DNA of 64,000 bases from an uncultured Bacilli bacterium. Its GTDB lineage: Bacteria; Bacillota_I; Bacilli_A; RF39; UBA660. A program made the position numbers and the translations under genes. The stretch's first letter is position 1. Each line of letters opens with the position of its first letter. The notes under the pieces were generated by a model. That model was not told where the DNA came from. It ran no database searches and saw only the letters and a list, made by a program, of their open reading frames with translations. Location of the stretch: NCBI GenBank assembly GCA_934096405.1, contig CAKOLW010000002.1, positions 1 through 64,000 on the forward strand. Direction: 5' to 3'. Positions 51,904 to 61,397 of the stretch are shown here, piece by piece.

Positions 51904-53499
51904 TTAGCATGTTGAACCTTGTTCATCCACTACATAAGGATTTTCTGGAGTTCCTGCTCCTGTCACTTTTACACATTTATCTAAAGATATTACTGGTCTT
52001 ACTTTACCATTTTGTGCACTAATTGTATAGTTATATAAACCACCTAGTCTATTAGAACCATCTACATACCATACATTTGAAGTTTTTCCATTCCAAAATG
52101 AAGGTGACATTACCCACCACCAACTAGTGCCTGTTATACTTTTTCCTTCACTATTTGTAGAATAGTATAAATATGGTCCATCTGGATAATTCATAAATAC
52201 ACCACCGGCATATGCTAATTCATCTGCGCTTATTAAGGCTATTGGATAAGTTAATTTGCCATTACCATTATTGTTACCACTTACATTAAATTTATCTGCA
52301 ATTGATTGTGTACTTTCAAATAATCCACCACTTGTATTACCTCCACATTTATATGTAGGGCTTTTAGATTTATAAAGTCTTTCTCTAGCTCCGTAAAAGA
52401 ATGAAGTATTTGAATTGTTTGACCACGTTCCTTCAGTAATACTTCTATCATTACAATATATTGCATCTTTACTTATATATTTATCATAACTAGTCAATAA
52501 ATGTGTTGAATACCAATTATCTATATATTCTTTTATAGTACTGCTGTTGGTATTTGAACGATTATCTTCATGACTAGTATTACCTCCATACATATATCCA
52601 GCATATCTTGATTCACTATTAACACTATTAAAAGCAGAATTTCCTATATAACCAGTTGTTGTACTAGGGTCATTTCCAGCATACAATAATCTTATACTTC
52701 CATCTTCATTTATTCTTACTATTCTCCAATATATATCATCTCCAGATTTCCATAAATTTTCTTCTGATGTATCATCAGTTGAATATTTACCAAACTTAAC
52801 CCAGTTACTATTTGTATTACCAGAATAATAGTATACATTACTATTATCTTCTGTTTTATTTGTTTTATATATTGTTCCTGTTGTACTTTCTATATTTATT
52901 GTACTAAAGTTAGTTCTTTCACTAATTGTTGAATTATCTTTTAATATTGCTTCAGTTAATGTACGAGTTGTGTAGTCACTACTTGGTTCAATATAAATAT
53001 TACCACTTAATGTTTTTTCCATATCATCTGATTGATCAATATAGTTATCATTAATATATTTCATTTCAATTGTGTAATCATGAATTTCATTTGGTAATAA
53101 ATTTATACTATATTTTATTGTAGAATCTCTTTTTATATTTGCCTTAGGTATATCTAAGTAATCTGTCATATTGTATCCATTGTTACTACTTGTTATTTTA
53201 TATACTAAGTATCCTTTAGTTACAAATGTATTTATTAAATTTTTAAAAACTAAATTATATTGATAATTATAGTTTGTTTTGTTTTCTACACTAAATGTTT
53301 TAGTTACACTCCACCCTGGTTCTATATCTATTCCATCTATTTTTTCTCCATTATTAAATATTATTTTTAATTCATTAGTATTAACAGTAATTTTTTTCTT
53401 TTCTCCTTCTATTCTAGTAGCAAAATAAGCATATGTTAATCCAATTAATATAAATAATATTAAACATATTCCATATATTAAATATTTCTTTTCTTTCAT
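51904..53499 (-). CDS. Surface protein, TasA-like N-terminus plus lectin-like domain (paralog 2)
   Basis: 531 residues, closely related to the 18-kb protein. Signal or anchor segment (KYLIYGICLILFILIGLTYAYFA), beta module with EPGWSVTKTFSVENKT and GYLVYKITSS, then YWRIVRINEDGSIRLLYAG and the terminal part WWVMSPSFW ... KVRPVISLDKC ... NPYVVDE. ATG 53499 is preferred over the TTG at 53517; its ribosome-binding site is weak. The DNA of the last domain is AT-rich here, unlike paralog 3. Confidence 0.7.
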   Translation of the reverse strand: MKEKKYLIYGICLILFILIGLTYAYFATRIEGEKKKITVNTNELKIIFNNGEKIDGIDIEPGWSVTKTFSVENKTNYNYQYNLVFKNLINTFVTKGYLVYKITSSNNGYNMTDYLDIPKANIKRDSTIKYSINLLPNEIHDYTIEMKYINDNYIDQSDDMEKTLSGNIYIEPSSDYTTRTLTEAILKDNSTISERTNFSTINIESTTGTIYKTNKTEDNSNVYYYSGNTNSNWVKFGKYSTDDTSEENLWKSGDDIYWRIVRINEDGSIRLLYAGNDPSTTTGYIGNSAFNSVNSESRYAGYMYGGNTSHEDNRSNTNSSTIKEYIDNWYSTHLLTSYDKYISKDAIYCNDRSITEGTWSNNSNTSFFYGARERLYKSKSPTYKCGGNTSGGLFESTQSIADKFNVSGNNNGNGKLTYPIALISADELAYAGGVFMNYPDGPYLYYSTNSEGKSITGTSWWWVMSPSFWNGKTSNVWYVDGSNRLGGLYNYTISAQNGKVRPVISLDKCVKVTGAGTPENPYVVDEQGSTC

Positions 53500-53600
53500 T
53501 TTTCTTTGTATAATCAATCTTAAAATATTTTGATATGTAATCGATTTATTATACTTCTCCTTTCTTTCAAAATTTCTTGACTATAATAGTTTGCCTTCTA

Positions 53601-56339
53601 TCAACAAGTACTAGCACTTTCATCTATTACATATGGATTATCAGCAGTTCCTTTTCCTGTTACTTTGACACAAGAGTTTAGAGAAATGACAGGACGAACA
53701 GCATCCGCGCCGCTCACGCGTCCGCCGCCCAAGCCCGCATCGCCAGAATCCCAATAACACTCGCTCGCATAGCTACCAAACCAGTCGAAAGGCGACAAGG
53801 ACCACCAATAATTTGATACTTTAGTTCCAGAACTATTGCTTATAAACCATGCATATGGTGTACTCATACTTGCATACCATGCCGTTCCTCCGGCAAAAGC
53901 CATTTCGTCAGCAGTCATTAATGCTACAGGGTAGTCTAACCTTGCACTTGTGTTTTCCACACTAAATGCATCTCTTATATCACTGCAATTATATGTTGGT
54001 GTTTTATCTGTTATTAATCTTTTATGTGACGCAAAATCAAATCCTGTACTTGATGTTGTATATGAGCCTTCTGTTTCTTCACTTCTATCATTACAATATA
54101 TGGCACTTGTACTTAAGTATTTTGTATAATTAGTTAAATTGTTTTGATACCATGTATCTATATATGTTTTTATTGTACTATCATATGTATTATTTCTTAT
54201 TGTATCGAGGGAAGTATCTTCTCCATATTTATAGCCTACATATTTTGGACTATTATAGTTTGTATTAAATGCACTTGTTCCTATATTTCCACTTGTTGTA
54301 TCATGACTTGTTCCTACATAAAGTAGTCTTATACTTCCATCATGATTTGTTCTTATTATTCTCCAGTAGAATCCCCCAAATAATACCCAGTTATTTGTTG
54401 TATTGCCAGCATAATAGTATACTTCTTGTGGTGTACTAGTTATTCCTGCTATACTTTCTGTTGAAGTAAACAATGTTCCTGTCGTGGTTGAATTAAAAGG
54501 ACTACTAAAAGATGTTCTAGATGAAATTGTTGGATTATCTTGTAATATTATTTCTGCTAAAGTTGATGATGCTTTTTTTCTTAAAATAACTGTACATTCT
54601 TGATATTCTATTGGATTTGATATTTTTACTCCAGTACTTGTTATTGTACCAACTGCAGTTCCTGTACAACTAACATTTGAATATTCTAATTTATAACCTT
54701 CATTTGGCGAAATAATAAATGATGTCTCTTGATTTTTATTTACTACAGCGTAATCAGTTTTAGCTTTACCATTTTGTACTTTTAATACTATTATACTTTC
54801 ATCTTTAGTGTTATCTGAAGAATTATAGTTTACTTCATCAATTTCATAAGGATTATTTGCTGTTGCATCTCCTGATTTAATTCTAGCATTTGATGATAGT
54901 GATATAACTGGACGAATTACACGTTCTCCATTAACATAAGAATTTGTCATATAACCTGGATTACTACTTCCACGTACAGTAAAATTAAGTGCATATGATG
55001 TACTCCAATAGTATGGAGTTAACGTCCACCAGAAATTACTTCCTACAATAGAATTTCCTTCACTATTTGTATAATACCATGCATAAGGACTAGTTAAATC
55101 TTTTCCATTTAATCCACCTGCGAATACTATTTCATCTGCTGTCATTAATGCAATTGGGTAGTCTAGATCTCCATTTCCTCCACCACTTATACTTGCACTA
55201 AATTTGTCATCATTTGACTGAGTGCTTTCAAGTAATCCATTGCTTGTATTTGCTCCACATTTATATGATGGACTAATAGTCTTGACAAGTGTGTAATAAT
55301 CTCCAAAATGAAATCCACTTGTTAGAGAATATGCTTCACTACTTATACTTCTATCACTACAATATATTGCTTCTTTACTTATGAATTTATCATAATTAGT
55401 TAGCAGATTGTTTTGATACCAATTATCTATGACTTGTTTTATTGTACTTGAATTAGAATTTAATCTATTATTTGATAACGAACCGCTTGTTCCATACATA
55501 TAGCCAACATACATTGGATCATTTGCAGTTGAATTAAATGCAGTATTACCAATATAACCTTCTGTTGTATTATGATTAGTACCTGCATATAAAAGTCTTA
55601 CACTTCCATCTTCATTAGTACGTATTATTCTCCAAAAATAGCCTCCAAATTTAATCCAATTATTTGTTGTATTTCCTGAATAATAATATATATCACTTCT
55701 ATCTTCTGTTTTATTTGTTTTATATATTGTTCCTGTTGTATCATTGTTATTAGTTGTATTAAAGCTTGTTCTTTCACTTACTGTTGGATTATCTCTTAAA
55801 ATTGCTTGTACTAAAGATAACTCTTTTGTTCCTTCTTTTATCATAAATGTTCCAGATAATTTTTTACCCATATCAGCTGATTGATCTTCTTCTGTATCTT
55901 TGTAAATCAATGATATTGTATAGTCATGACTATCTTTAGGATTAATTGTTATATAGTGTGCTAAGGTTACATCTGTTTTTTCATTAGTTTTTGGCAAATC
56001 TATATATTCTTCCATATTGAATCCATTTGTAGATGTTATCTTATATTGTAAGTATCCTTCAGTTACAAATGTATTTAGTAAATCTTTTACATATATATCA
56101 TAAGTTTCTGTTTCTTTAGATGTACTTTTAACTTTAAAATTAATGCTTGTATTCCATCCAGGTTCAATAGATACTGCTGGTATTGTTTTTTCTCCTTCGT
56201 ATTTTATATATACACCAGTAGTTTTTACAGCAAATTCTTTATCATTTCCGAAAATTCTTGGCTTAAAATATGCTAAAGTTACTCCTATTGTAATTATTAA
56301 TATACTTACTACTAATATTGTTAAATACTTTTTCCTCAT
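53601..56339 (-). CDS. Large surface protein with two lectin-like domains (paralog 3)
   Basis: 912 residues. Anchor or signal segment (residues about 5-25, ending VTLAYF), a TasA-like beta module, a first lectin-like domain (YWRS-free, WWTLTPYYW ... VIRPVISL ... NPYEIDE), a linker module (IIVLKVQNGKAKTDYAVVN, with two Cys), then a second lectin-like domain ending YWWSLSPFDW ... AVRPVISLNSC ... NPYVIDE. The last 35 codons of variable sequence are GC-rich and look like a retroelement-diversified region. GGAGGT precedes ATG. Its mRNA has the G8 leader also found before the 40-kb gene. Confidence 0.75.
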   Translation of the reverse strand: MRKKYLTILVVSILIITIGVTLAYFKPRIFGNDKEFAVKTTGVYIKYEGEKTIPAVSIEPGWNTSINFKVKSTSKETETYDIYVKDLLNTFVTEGYLQYKITSTNGFNMEEYIDLPKTNEKTDVTLAHYITINPKDSHDYTISLIYKDTEEDQSADMGKKLSGTFMIKEGTKELSLVQAILRDNPTVSERTSFNTTNNNDTTGTIYKTNKTEDRSDIYYYSGNTTNNWIKFGGYFWRIIRTNEDGSVRLLYAGTNHNTTEGYIGNTAFNSTANDPMYVGYMYGTSGSLSNNRLNSNSSTIKQVIDNWYQNNLLTNYDKFISKEAIYCSDRSISSEAYSLTSGFHFGDYYTLVKTISPSYKCGANTSNGLLESTQSNDDKFSASISGGGNGDLDYPIALMTADEIVFAGGLNGKDLTSPYAWYYTNSEGNSIVGSNFWWTLTPYYWSTSYALNFTVRGSSNPGYMTNSYVNGERVIRPVISLSSNARIKSGDATANNPYEIDEVNYNSSDNTKDESIIVLKVQNGKAKTDYAVVNKNQETSFIISPNEGYKLEYSNVSCTGTAVGTITSTGVKISNPIEYQECTVILRKKASSTLAEIILQDNPTISSRTSFSSPFNSTTTGTLFTSTESIAGITSTPQEVYYYAGNTTNNWVLFGGFYWRIIRTNHDGSIRLLYVGTSHDTTSGNIGTSAFNTNYNSPKYVGYKYGEDTSLDTIRNNTYDSTIKTYIDTWYQNNLTNYTKYLSTSAIYCNDRSEETEGSYTTSSTGFDFASHKRLITDKTPTYNCSDIRDAFSVENTSARLDYPVALMTADEMAFAGGTAWYASMSTPYAWFISNSSGTKVSNYWWSLSPFDWFGSYASECYWDSGDAGLGGGRVSGADAVRPVISLNSCVKVTGKGTADNPYVIDESASTC
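53695..53806 (-). other. Putative diversity-generating retroelement variable region
   Basis: Of bases 53701-53800 I count about 63 G or C, against roughly a quarter in the surroundings. On the minus strand the codons alternate fixed ones (TGG, GGT, AGC, GCG, GTG) with variable ones of form NNT or NNC (TTT, TAT, AGC, GAT, GGC, CGC), as expected if AAT/AAC codons of a template had been randomised at adenines. It encodes the ligand-binding end of a C-type-lectin-like domain, the usual target. No reverse transcriptase or template repeat is in this window. Confidence 0.5.
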
Positions 56340-56357
56340 TGCTACCTCCGCTTTTTA

Positions 56358-56505
56358 GAGCACTAAAAAACTCATAGACTGGTGCCTATGAATTTAATAT
56401 AACGAAAAAACTATGGGTGTTATTTATTTTTAACCCCCCCCAAAATTCGTACCAAGTTTGGTACTTAATTCAAAGAGAATTATTCTTTCCATAGTTCTGT
56501 ACTCC
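56358..56505 (-). promoter_or_regulatory. Conserved structured 5' leader with G8 tract (copy 2)
   Basis: Same layout as 41562-41708: closing stem GAGTAC/GTGCTC, stem GAACTATGG/CCATAGTTTT, hairpin GTACC-AAACTT-GGTAC, eight Gs, then hairpin TCATAG-GCACCAGT-CTATGA. The stem changes relative to copy 1 are compensatory. It sits 18 bases upstream of the paralog-3 ATG. Confidence 0.65.
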
Positions 56506-56523
56506 TCTACTTTTTACTCTTTA

Positions 56524-56552
56524 ATTTTATCAAAAAAAGTAGTCTATTACAA
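56524..56552 (-). promoter_or_regulatory. Promoter of the 53.6-kb surface gene
   Basis: TTGTAA, 17 bp, TAAAAT, the same composite with a terminator hairpin as at 19577-19612. Confidence 0.65.
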
Positions 56553-56559
56553 CCACTTT
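56532..56559 (-). terminator. Terminator of the 56.6-kb gene, overlapping the next promoter
   Basis: AAAGTGGT and ACTACTTT pair (one G-T) around TGTAATAG, then a T-run. The loop contains the -35 box. Confidence 0.65.
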
Positions 56560-56565
56560 TTGTTA

Positions 56566-57090
56566 TTAATTTAATTCTTCTTCTATTTCTTCTAGTGTAT
56601 CAACAAACAAATCATTATCTCCATCACTAATTTTCATTAAAGCATAATCTTTTATTGATAATTCACTACTATCAGAAGCATCAGTATTATTTTCTTCTCC
56701 TATTATATCTTTGTTGAAACTACTATGTAAATCTACAATATATACTGGTAAATGATCATCATCTTCTTCATATTTAGATATTATACTAGTTAAGTAAATA
56801 TATTCACTACTAGTTGAATCTATAAATAGAACATAATATTCATCTTCTTCTCTATCAAACACAGTACCTGCAGTAATATTAGTATAACTAATACTTGGTG
56901 TAGTTGTTTCTGGTTTATTATAACCTTCATCAAAGAATCCATTCTTTTGAGCTAAAAGTGTAAATAAATAAACTAGTCCTAAACCAACAATTATAATTAT
57001 TATAGAAATTATAAATGATTTAACACTATTTTCTTCAGTAGAAATATTTTTATCTTTTCTTATTCTTTTTCTTTTGTATTCTTGTCTCAT
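56566..57090 (-). CDS. Unknown single-pass membrane protein
   Basis: 174 residues: a very basic N-terminus (RQEYKRKRIRKDK), one membrane helix (about residues 28-48) and an acidic outer domain with EDEYYVLFIDSTSSEYIYLTSIISKYEEDDDHLPVYIVDLHSSF. The outer part has a thioredoxin-fold flavour (VYIVDLHSSFNKDI) but no CxxC. No family named. Confidence 0.55.
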   Translation of the reverse strand: MRQEYKRKRIRKDKNISTEENSVKSFIISIIIIIVGLGLVYLFTLLAQKNGFFDEGYNKPETTTPSISYTNITAGTVFDREEDEYYVLFIDSTSSEYIYLTSIISKYEEDDDHLPVYIVDLHSSFNKDIIGEENNTDASDSSELSIKDYALMKISDGDNDLFVDTLEEIEEELN

Positions 57091-57149
57091 AATATCAACC
57101 TCATATTAATGATATCACATTATATTTTATTTTTAAAGATAAAATTAAA

Positions 57150-57171
57150 AATAAAACGGTTACCGTTTTAT
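57150..57171 (-). terminator. Terminator of the LolA-like lipoprotein gene
   Basis: AATAAAACGGT pairs with ACCGTTTTATT at the stop codon, followed by TTTAATTTT on the minus strand. Confidence 0.7.
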
Positions 57172-58157
57172 TTAGTTAATGCTACTGTAGCTGTACTAGA
57201 AGCAATTTGAAGTAATTCTTCATTAGATAGTGATTCTCCAATTATATAATATTCTTTTCCATCACTACTCCAATTAAGACTAGTTTCTGTCATGACTCCT
57301 ACAAGTGGTCCATATTGAACTACTTCTCCACTTACTAATGTTGTTTCATGTTTTTCTTTTGTTTTAGCAACTTCTTCTACTAGTATAAATGGCTTAACTC
57401 CAGTATAAGAAAGTATAACTCTTTCATTTCCTTCTTTATCTATTACTTCTTCTCCACTATATGTTGTTCCATTAGGTAAGTACATAGGATATACTATGTC
57501 TTCTAATTTACTAGTTGTTTCTGTTTCTTTAGTACAGTTATCACATATACTAGATTTAAGTGCAAAGTAGTCTTTTTCATAATTCGTTTTAGTATCTATT
57601 TTAGTTATTACCATTTTAATTTGTGTAACGCCTTTACTATTTTTTACTTCTATACTTTTAGGTAAATATTCTTTATCTAAAGTTACTACTTGTTCTTTTA
57701 AGTCACTATTATTAGGATAATTTACTTTACTTTTTATTATGTAACTCTCTTTCTTAATAGTTGTATTTCTTTCACTATCATTTAAGATATCATTAAGAAT
57801 AGTTTCTAAAATATATGATTGACTACTATTAGTTGGCCATTCACTTTGGAATTTAAAGCTTTTGTTTAGTGAAGGTGTCACTACATAGACTCCATCTTCA
57901 TTTTTTAGAATTATTTGTTCATGACTATTTTCCTTATTTATAAGTGATACTTTGTAATAGTTACCCTTTTTATATGTTACATCAACTGTGTAGTTATATT
58001 TGTCTTCATTATTAAGTATTTGCATATCTCCAGTTAAGTGATAATTTTTAATAGATGTTACTTTATTTTCAAATTCTTTTATTATGTCAGAGTCCTTTTT
58101 CTTACCACAGCCTACTACTAAAAATAAAGAAAATAATAATATTAATACTTTTTTCAA
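57168..58157 (-). CDS. LolA-fold lipoprotein, YdcC/GerS-like
   Basis: Lipoprotein signal with lipobox LVVGC, then a LolA-like open barrel (IIKEFENKVTSIKNYHLTGDMQI, YTVDVTYKKGNYYKVSLINK, IILKNEDGVYVVTP) and a C-terminal DUF4367-like part (PMYLPNGTTYSGEEVI, TETSLNWSSDGKEYYIIGESLSNEELLQIA). Related proteins (YdcC in Bacillus, GerS in Clostridioides) are sporulation lipoproteins linked to cortex and germination. Starts with TTG behind GGGGAGGG. Confidence 0.75.
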   Translation of the reverse strand: MKKVLILLFSLFLVVGCGKKKDSDIIKEFENKVTSIKNYHLTGDMQILNNEDKYNYTVDVTYKKGNYYKVSLINKENSHEQIILKNEDGVYVVTPSLNKSFKFQSEWPTNSSQSYILETILNDILNDSERNTTIKKESYIIKSKVNYPNNSDLKEQVVTLDKEYLPKSIEVKNSKGVTQIKMVITKIDTKTNYEKDYFALKSSICDNCTKETETTSKLEDIVYPMYLPNGTTYSGEEVIDKEGNERVILSYTGVKPFILVEEVAKTKEKHETTLVSGEVVQYGPLVGVMTETSLNWSSDGKEYYIIGESLSNEELLQIASSTATVALTK

Positions 58158-58269
58158 AATAACCCTCCCCTTTAATTATTTCTACTTAAGTATACTCTTT
58201 ATTTAGGTCATTATTCCTATAATGAATAATTTTCTAAAAAATGATTAAACTAATTAACGAGGAGGTATT

Positions 58270-58479
58270 ATGCAAACATTACAAAAAATAGCTTTAGGAC
58301 TAGTAATTATAGGAGCTTTAAACTGGGGCTTAGTAGGATTATTTAGTTTTAACCTAGTAGAAGCATTATTTGGAGTAGATACTTTACTTACTAAAGTTGT
58401 TTACACATTTGTTGGTCTATCAGGTATTATCAATATTGGTTTGTTAGTAACACCATTTGAAAATACTGCAAGAAAATAA
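58270..58479 (+). CDS. DUF378 small membrane protein
   Basis: 69 residues with two hydrophobic helices. The stretch LVIIGALNWGLVGLFSFNLVEALFG is the DUF378 signature. GGAGG precedes ATG by six bases. Widespread in Firmicutes, function unknown. Divergent from the lipoprotein gene. Confidence 0.88.
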   Translation: MQTLQKIALGLVIIGALNWGLVGLFSFNLVEALFGVDTLLTKVVYTFVGLSGIINIGLLVTPFENTARK

Positions 58480-58505
58480 AAGAATGTGAATTTCACATTC
58501 TATTT
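58479..58505. terminator. Bidirectional terminator
   Basis: AGAATGTGA and TCACATTCT pair between the convergent DUF378 and cdaR genes. Confidence 0.75.
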
Positions 58506-59867
58506 ATTTGTAACAATAATGTTAACACTTTTTACTTTACTTGTATAAGTAAGCTTTAAGTCAGTACCTGTTACATATACTGGAACAGAATAGTTACCAG
58601 GTTCTGTTATTTCTTTTAAGTCTATATAAGCTTTTATATTAGTTGTTTCTAGAGTATCTAATAAACTCTTAACTCCTTTTACTGTTACTGTTACATTTGC
58701 ATCATTTTGACTAGCACCTTGTGCAATAAATTTAGGATCTAAATTTTCAGTTTCTATACTTATATTTTCAAAGTCTTTGCTAGTTTCTTTTTCCATTGTA
58801 ACATTAATTGTAACAGATGTATCACTTATACTTCTGCTTCCAGCAGGTTTATTTATAACTTTTTGATATACTTTATCTTCACTTAAATCAGTTACATCTA
58901 TTTCTACTTCTATATAGTTTAGTTCATTTAATATTGATTCATCAGCATATACAGTTACATTAGTTACACTACTTGTTATACTACTTATCGCAGAACCACT
59001 TCTTACTTCACCTTTAGGAACTACTTTTAGTGGTATTGTTTTACTTGGACTTGTAATAGTTACTGTAGCAGTTACTGTGCCTGGTACTATTTCAATATTT
59101 TTCATTTCTTTACCAGTTTCATCATAAGCAACTAGTTTAACATCTTCTAATGTATAAGTACCACTTTCTTTAGCATTTAATAAATTTACATCTACTATTG
59201 CTTTTACGTTAGCAACACTTTCTAGTTTTTCTTTATAACTTTTAATTATTACATCATTTTTATCTAATAGTACGTTGCTAACTACTAATGTTTCACTTAG
59301 TTTATCAGTATTTATTACATCTATACTAACACTTCTAGTTTCACTTACTTTAGGATATATTACTACTGTTAAACTACTTGGGTCTAATTTATAGTTTAAT
59401 GTATTTATTGGTTTATTATATTCTAACTTTACTTTATGAGTACCTACATCATAATTAGTTAAATCTAGACTAACTTCATGATCTCCTCTTTGTTCTGCTA
59501 AATATAAGTCTCCACTTCTTCCCATTAGAATTATGTCTACAGTATCAGGTAATCCTTCAACTACATAAGCTTCTTCGTTATATACTACATTAACTTTTTG
59601 ATTTTTAAGTACAACTGCTTTTGTATTATTTATACCTATTACTTTTTTATCTACAGCTACAAATACTAGTAATGCTATAAATAAAGATAAGTATAGTAGT
59701 ACAGTCGGTTTATTTAATATTTTATCTATTATTCCACTCTTAAATGAGAATTTATCTTTTATTAAATAAGCTAATTTACTAAAAGGAGTAATAATTATTT
59801 TATCAAAGAATTTATATATTCCTTTAAAGAATTTAACAATTATGTTATTCTTCTCTGTCTTTTTCAA
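58500..59867 (-). CDS. cdaR: CdaR (YbbR-domain regulator of diadenylate cyclase)
   Basis: One N-terminal membrane helix (about residues 52-70, VLLYLSLFIALLVFVAVD) followed by four YbbR domains of about 85 residues, seen in repeated patterns such as LPDTVDIILMGRSGDL, VKLEYNKPINTLNYKLDPSSLTV and VTVKGVKSLLDTL. Controls CdaA in B. subtilis and Listeria. Begins with TTG inside the 3' end of cdaA (overlap 23 bases). Confidence 0.92.
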   Translation of the reverse strand: MKKTEKNNIIVKFFKGIYKFFDKIIITPFSKLAYLIKDKFSFKSGIIDKILNKPTVLLYLSLFIALLVFVAVDKKVIGINNTKAVVLKNQKVNVVYNEEAYVVEGLPDTVDIILMGRSGDLYLAEQRGDHEVSLDLTNYDVGTHKVKLEYNKPINTLNYKLDPSSLTVVIYPKVSETRSVSIDVINTDKLSETLVVSNVLLDKNDVIIKSYKEKLESVANVKAIVDVNLLNAKESGTYTLEDVKLVAYDETGKEMKNIEIVPGTVTATVTITSPSKTIPLKVVPKGEVRSGSAISSITSSVTNVTVYADESILNELNYIEVEIDVTDLSEDKVYQKVINKPAGSRSISDTSVTINVTMEKETSKDFENISIETENLDPKFIAQGASQNDANVTVTVKGVKSLLDTLETTNIKAYIDLKEITEPGNYSVPVYVTGTDLKLTYTSKVKSVNIIVTNK

Positions 59868-60690
59868 GAGAATCCACCTCCTCTTCAGTGTTTAACTTCT
59901 CATCTGCATCAAAGAAAGTTTCTTTTTTAGGTTGTAATCCTTCAATTAGTAACATTCTAGCATCATCTAGTGTTAAGTTATAATTTAATTCATTTTCCAT
60001 TGCGATAGATACTCTTCCTGTTTCTTCACTTACACATATACTTATTGCATCACTTACTTCTGCTATTCCTAATGCTGCACGATGTCTTGTACCTAATCTT
60101 TTAGATATAGTAGTGTTCATACTAGTTGGAAGTACACTACCAGCACATGTTATTCTGTCTCCTTGAATTATTACTGCTCCATCATGAAGAGGATTATTAG
60201 GGAAGAATATACTTATTAGTAATTCACTACTTAAGTCAGCATATAGTTTATGTGCTTGTTCAATATATTGATTTAAACTATAGTCTCTCTCAATAACTAT
60301 TAAAGCACCTATTCTATTTCTTTTTAAATATTCAACTGCCTGCATTATTTCATATACAACTTTTTCTCTTTCATCTACAGTAAGTACTTTATGTCTTCCT
60401 AGTAATTGACTTCTACCTAAATTTTCTAATACATTTCTAATTTCAGGTTGAAATATAACTATTAAAGCTAAAGGTGCCCATTCAATTACATATTCAAGTA
60501 GTACTCCAACTGTATTTAGATTTAGCCAATCACTTAGTAATTTAAGTAAGATTACTATTAAAATACCTTTAAATATTAAAGTTAATTTAATATTCTTTTT
60601 TATGTATTTTAACAAGTAATATATAACAAACCATAATATGGCTACATCTAATACTTTAGTAAATATATTAAATATTTGTGACAAATTCAT
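59845..60690 (-). CDS. cdaA: Diadenylate cyclase CdaA
   Basis: Makes c-di-AMP from two ATP at the membrane. Three N-terminal helices (about residues 1-85), then the DisA_N domain with LHDGAVII (DGA motif) and GTRHRAALG (RHR motif), ending in SIAMENELNYNLTLDDARMLL. 281 residues. c-di-AMP controls potassium and osmolyte uptake and wall homeostasis. The usual third gene, glmM, would lie after cdaR but is not present here. Confidence 0.96.
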   Translation of the reverse strand: MNLSQIFNIFTKVLDVAILWFVIYYLLKYIKKNIKLTLIFKGILIVILLKLLSDWLNLNTVGVLLEYVIEWAPLALIVIFQPEIRNVLENLGRSQLLGRHKVLTVDEREKVVYEIMQAVEYLKRNRIGALIVIERDYSLNQYIEQAHKLYADLSSELLISIFFPNNPLHDGAVIIQGDRITCAGSVLPTSMNTTISKRLGTRHRAALGIAEVSDAISICVSEETGRVSIAMENELNYNLTLDDARMLLIEGLQPKKETFFDADEKLNTEEEVDSLEKDREE

Positions 60691-60725
60691 AATGTCCCTC
60701 CTAATGTCTAAGATAATTATAATAT

Positions 60726-60755
60726 AAAAAAGATATATTTACTATATCTTTTTTT
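60726..60755 (-). terminator. Terminator of the 60.8-kb gene
   Basis: AAAAGATATA and TATATCTTTT pair with a T-run, between this gene and cdaA. Confidence 0.7.
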
Positions 60756-60777
60756 TATTAGTATGTTAAGTTTACAT

Positions 60778-61335
60778 TTATTTTATATCATCAAATATAT
60801 TTAAAGTTTCTATATTTTCATTATTATTTGATGGTGTATCAGCATTAGTATTTTCTACTGTATTATTACTTAATTCTACAACAGGTGTATCAGAAGAAAC
60901 AGGTTTTTCAACTTTTACAGGTTCACTATAAAACTCTATTGGAGTTTTATCTTCTTCTTTTAATGGAATGTCATTTATCTCCATTGTATCTTCCATAACA
61001 GGAGTTTCTGTAGGTACTTCTTCAAGTTTAACTTCTTCTTTTACTTCTTGAGGTTCATTTTCTGGAACTTCTAAAGTTTCAGGATTTACTTCCTCATTAG
61101 TGCTAATAGTTTCTTGTGATGCTTCTTCTAAAGTTGTAGTACCATTCATATTTACAGTATCTCCAGAAACAATTGGTTCTTCAACTTTAGTATTATCTAT
61201 ACTTTCTCCTTTAAATACATTTTTTTCTTTTTTCTTTGACTCAATTATAAAGCCAACTAATGCAAAACATAAAACGCCAGCTGTAACAAAAAACCAAATA
61301 TAATAATCTGCTAAGAAATTTATCACACTATCCAT
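60778..61335 (-). CDS. Unknown single-pass membrane protein with acidic tail
   Basis: 185 residues: one N-terminal helix (YYIWFFVTAGVLCFALVGFII), then a low-complexity acidic region rich in Glu, Pro, Thr and Val (for example ETLEVPENEPQEVKEEVKLEEVPTE), ending NIETLNIFDDIK. It looks like a tethered disordered linker with a conserved-looking C-terminal peptide. No enzymatic motif. GGAGGAAG before ATG. Probably transcribed together with neighbours of the cdaA region. Confidence 0.6.
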   Translation of the reverse strand: MDSVINFLADYYIWFFVTAGVLCFALVGFIIESKKKEKNVFKGESIDNTKVEEPIVSGDTVNMNGTTTLEEASQETISTNEEVNPETLEVPENEPQEVKEEVKLEEVPTETPVMEDTMEINDIPLKEEDKTPIEFYSEPVKVEKPVSSDTPVVELSNNTVENTNADTPSNNNENIETLNIFDDIK

Positions 61336-61397
61336 TTTAACTTCCTCCTTACTATAATATCATTTTAACAAATAATATTATTTTTTTCAATATTATT

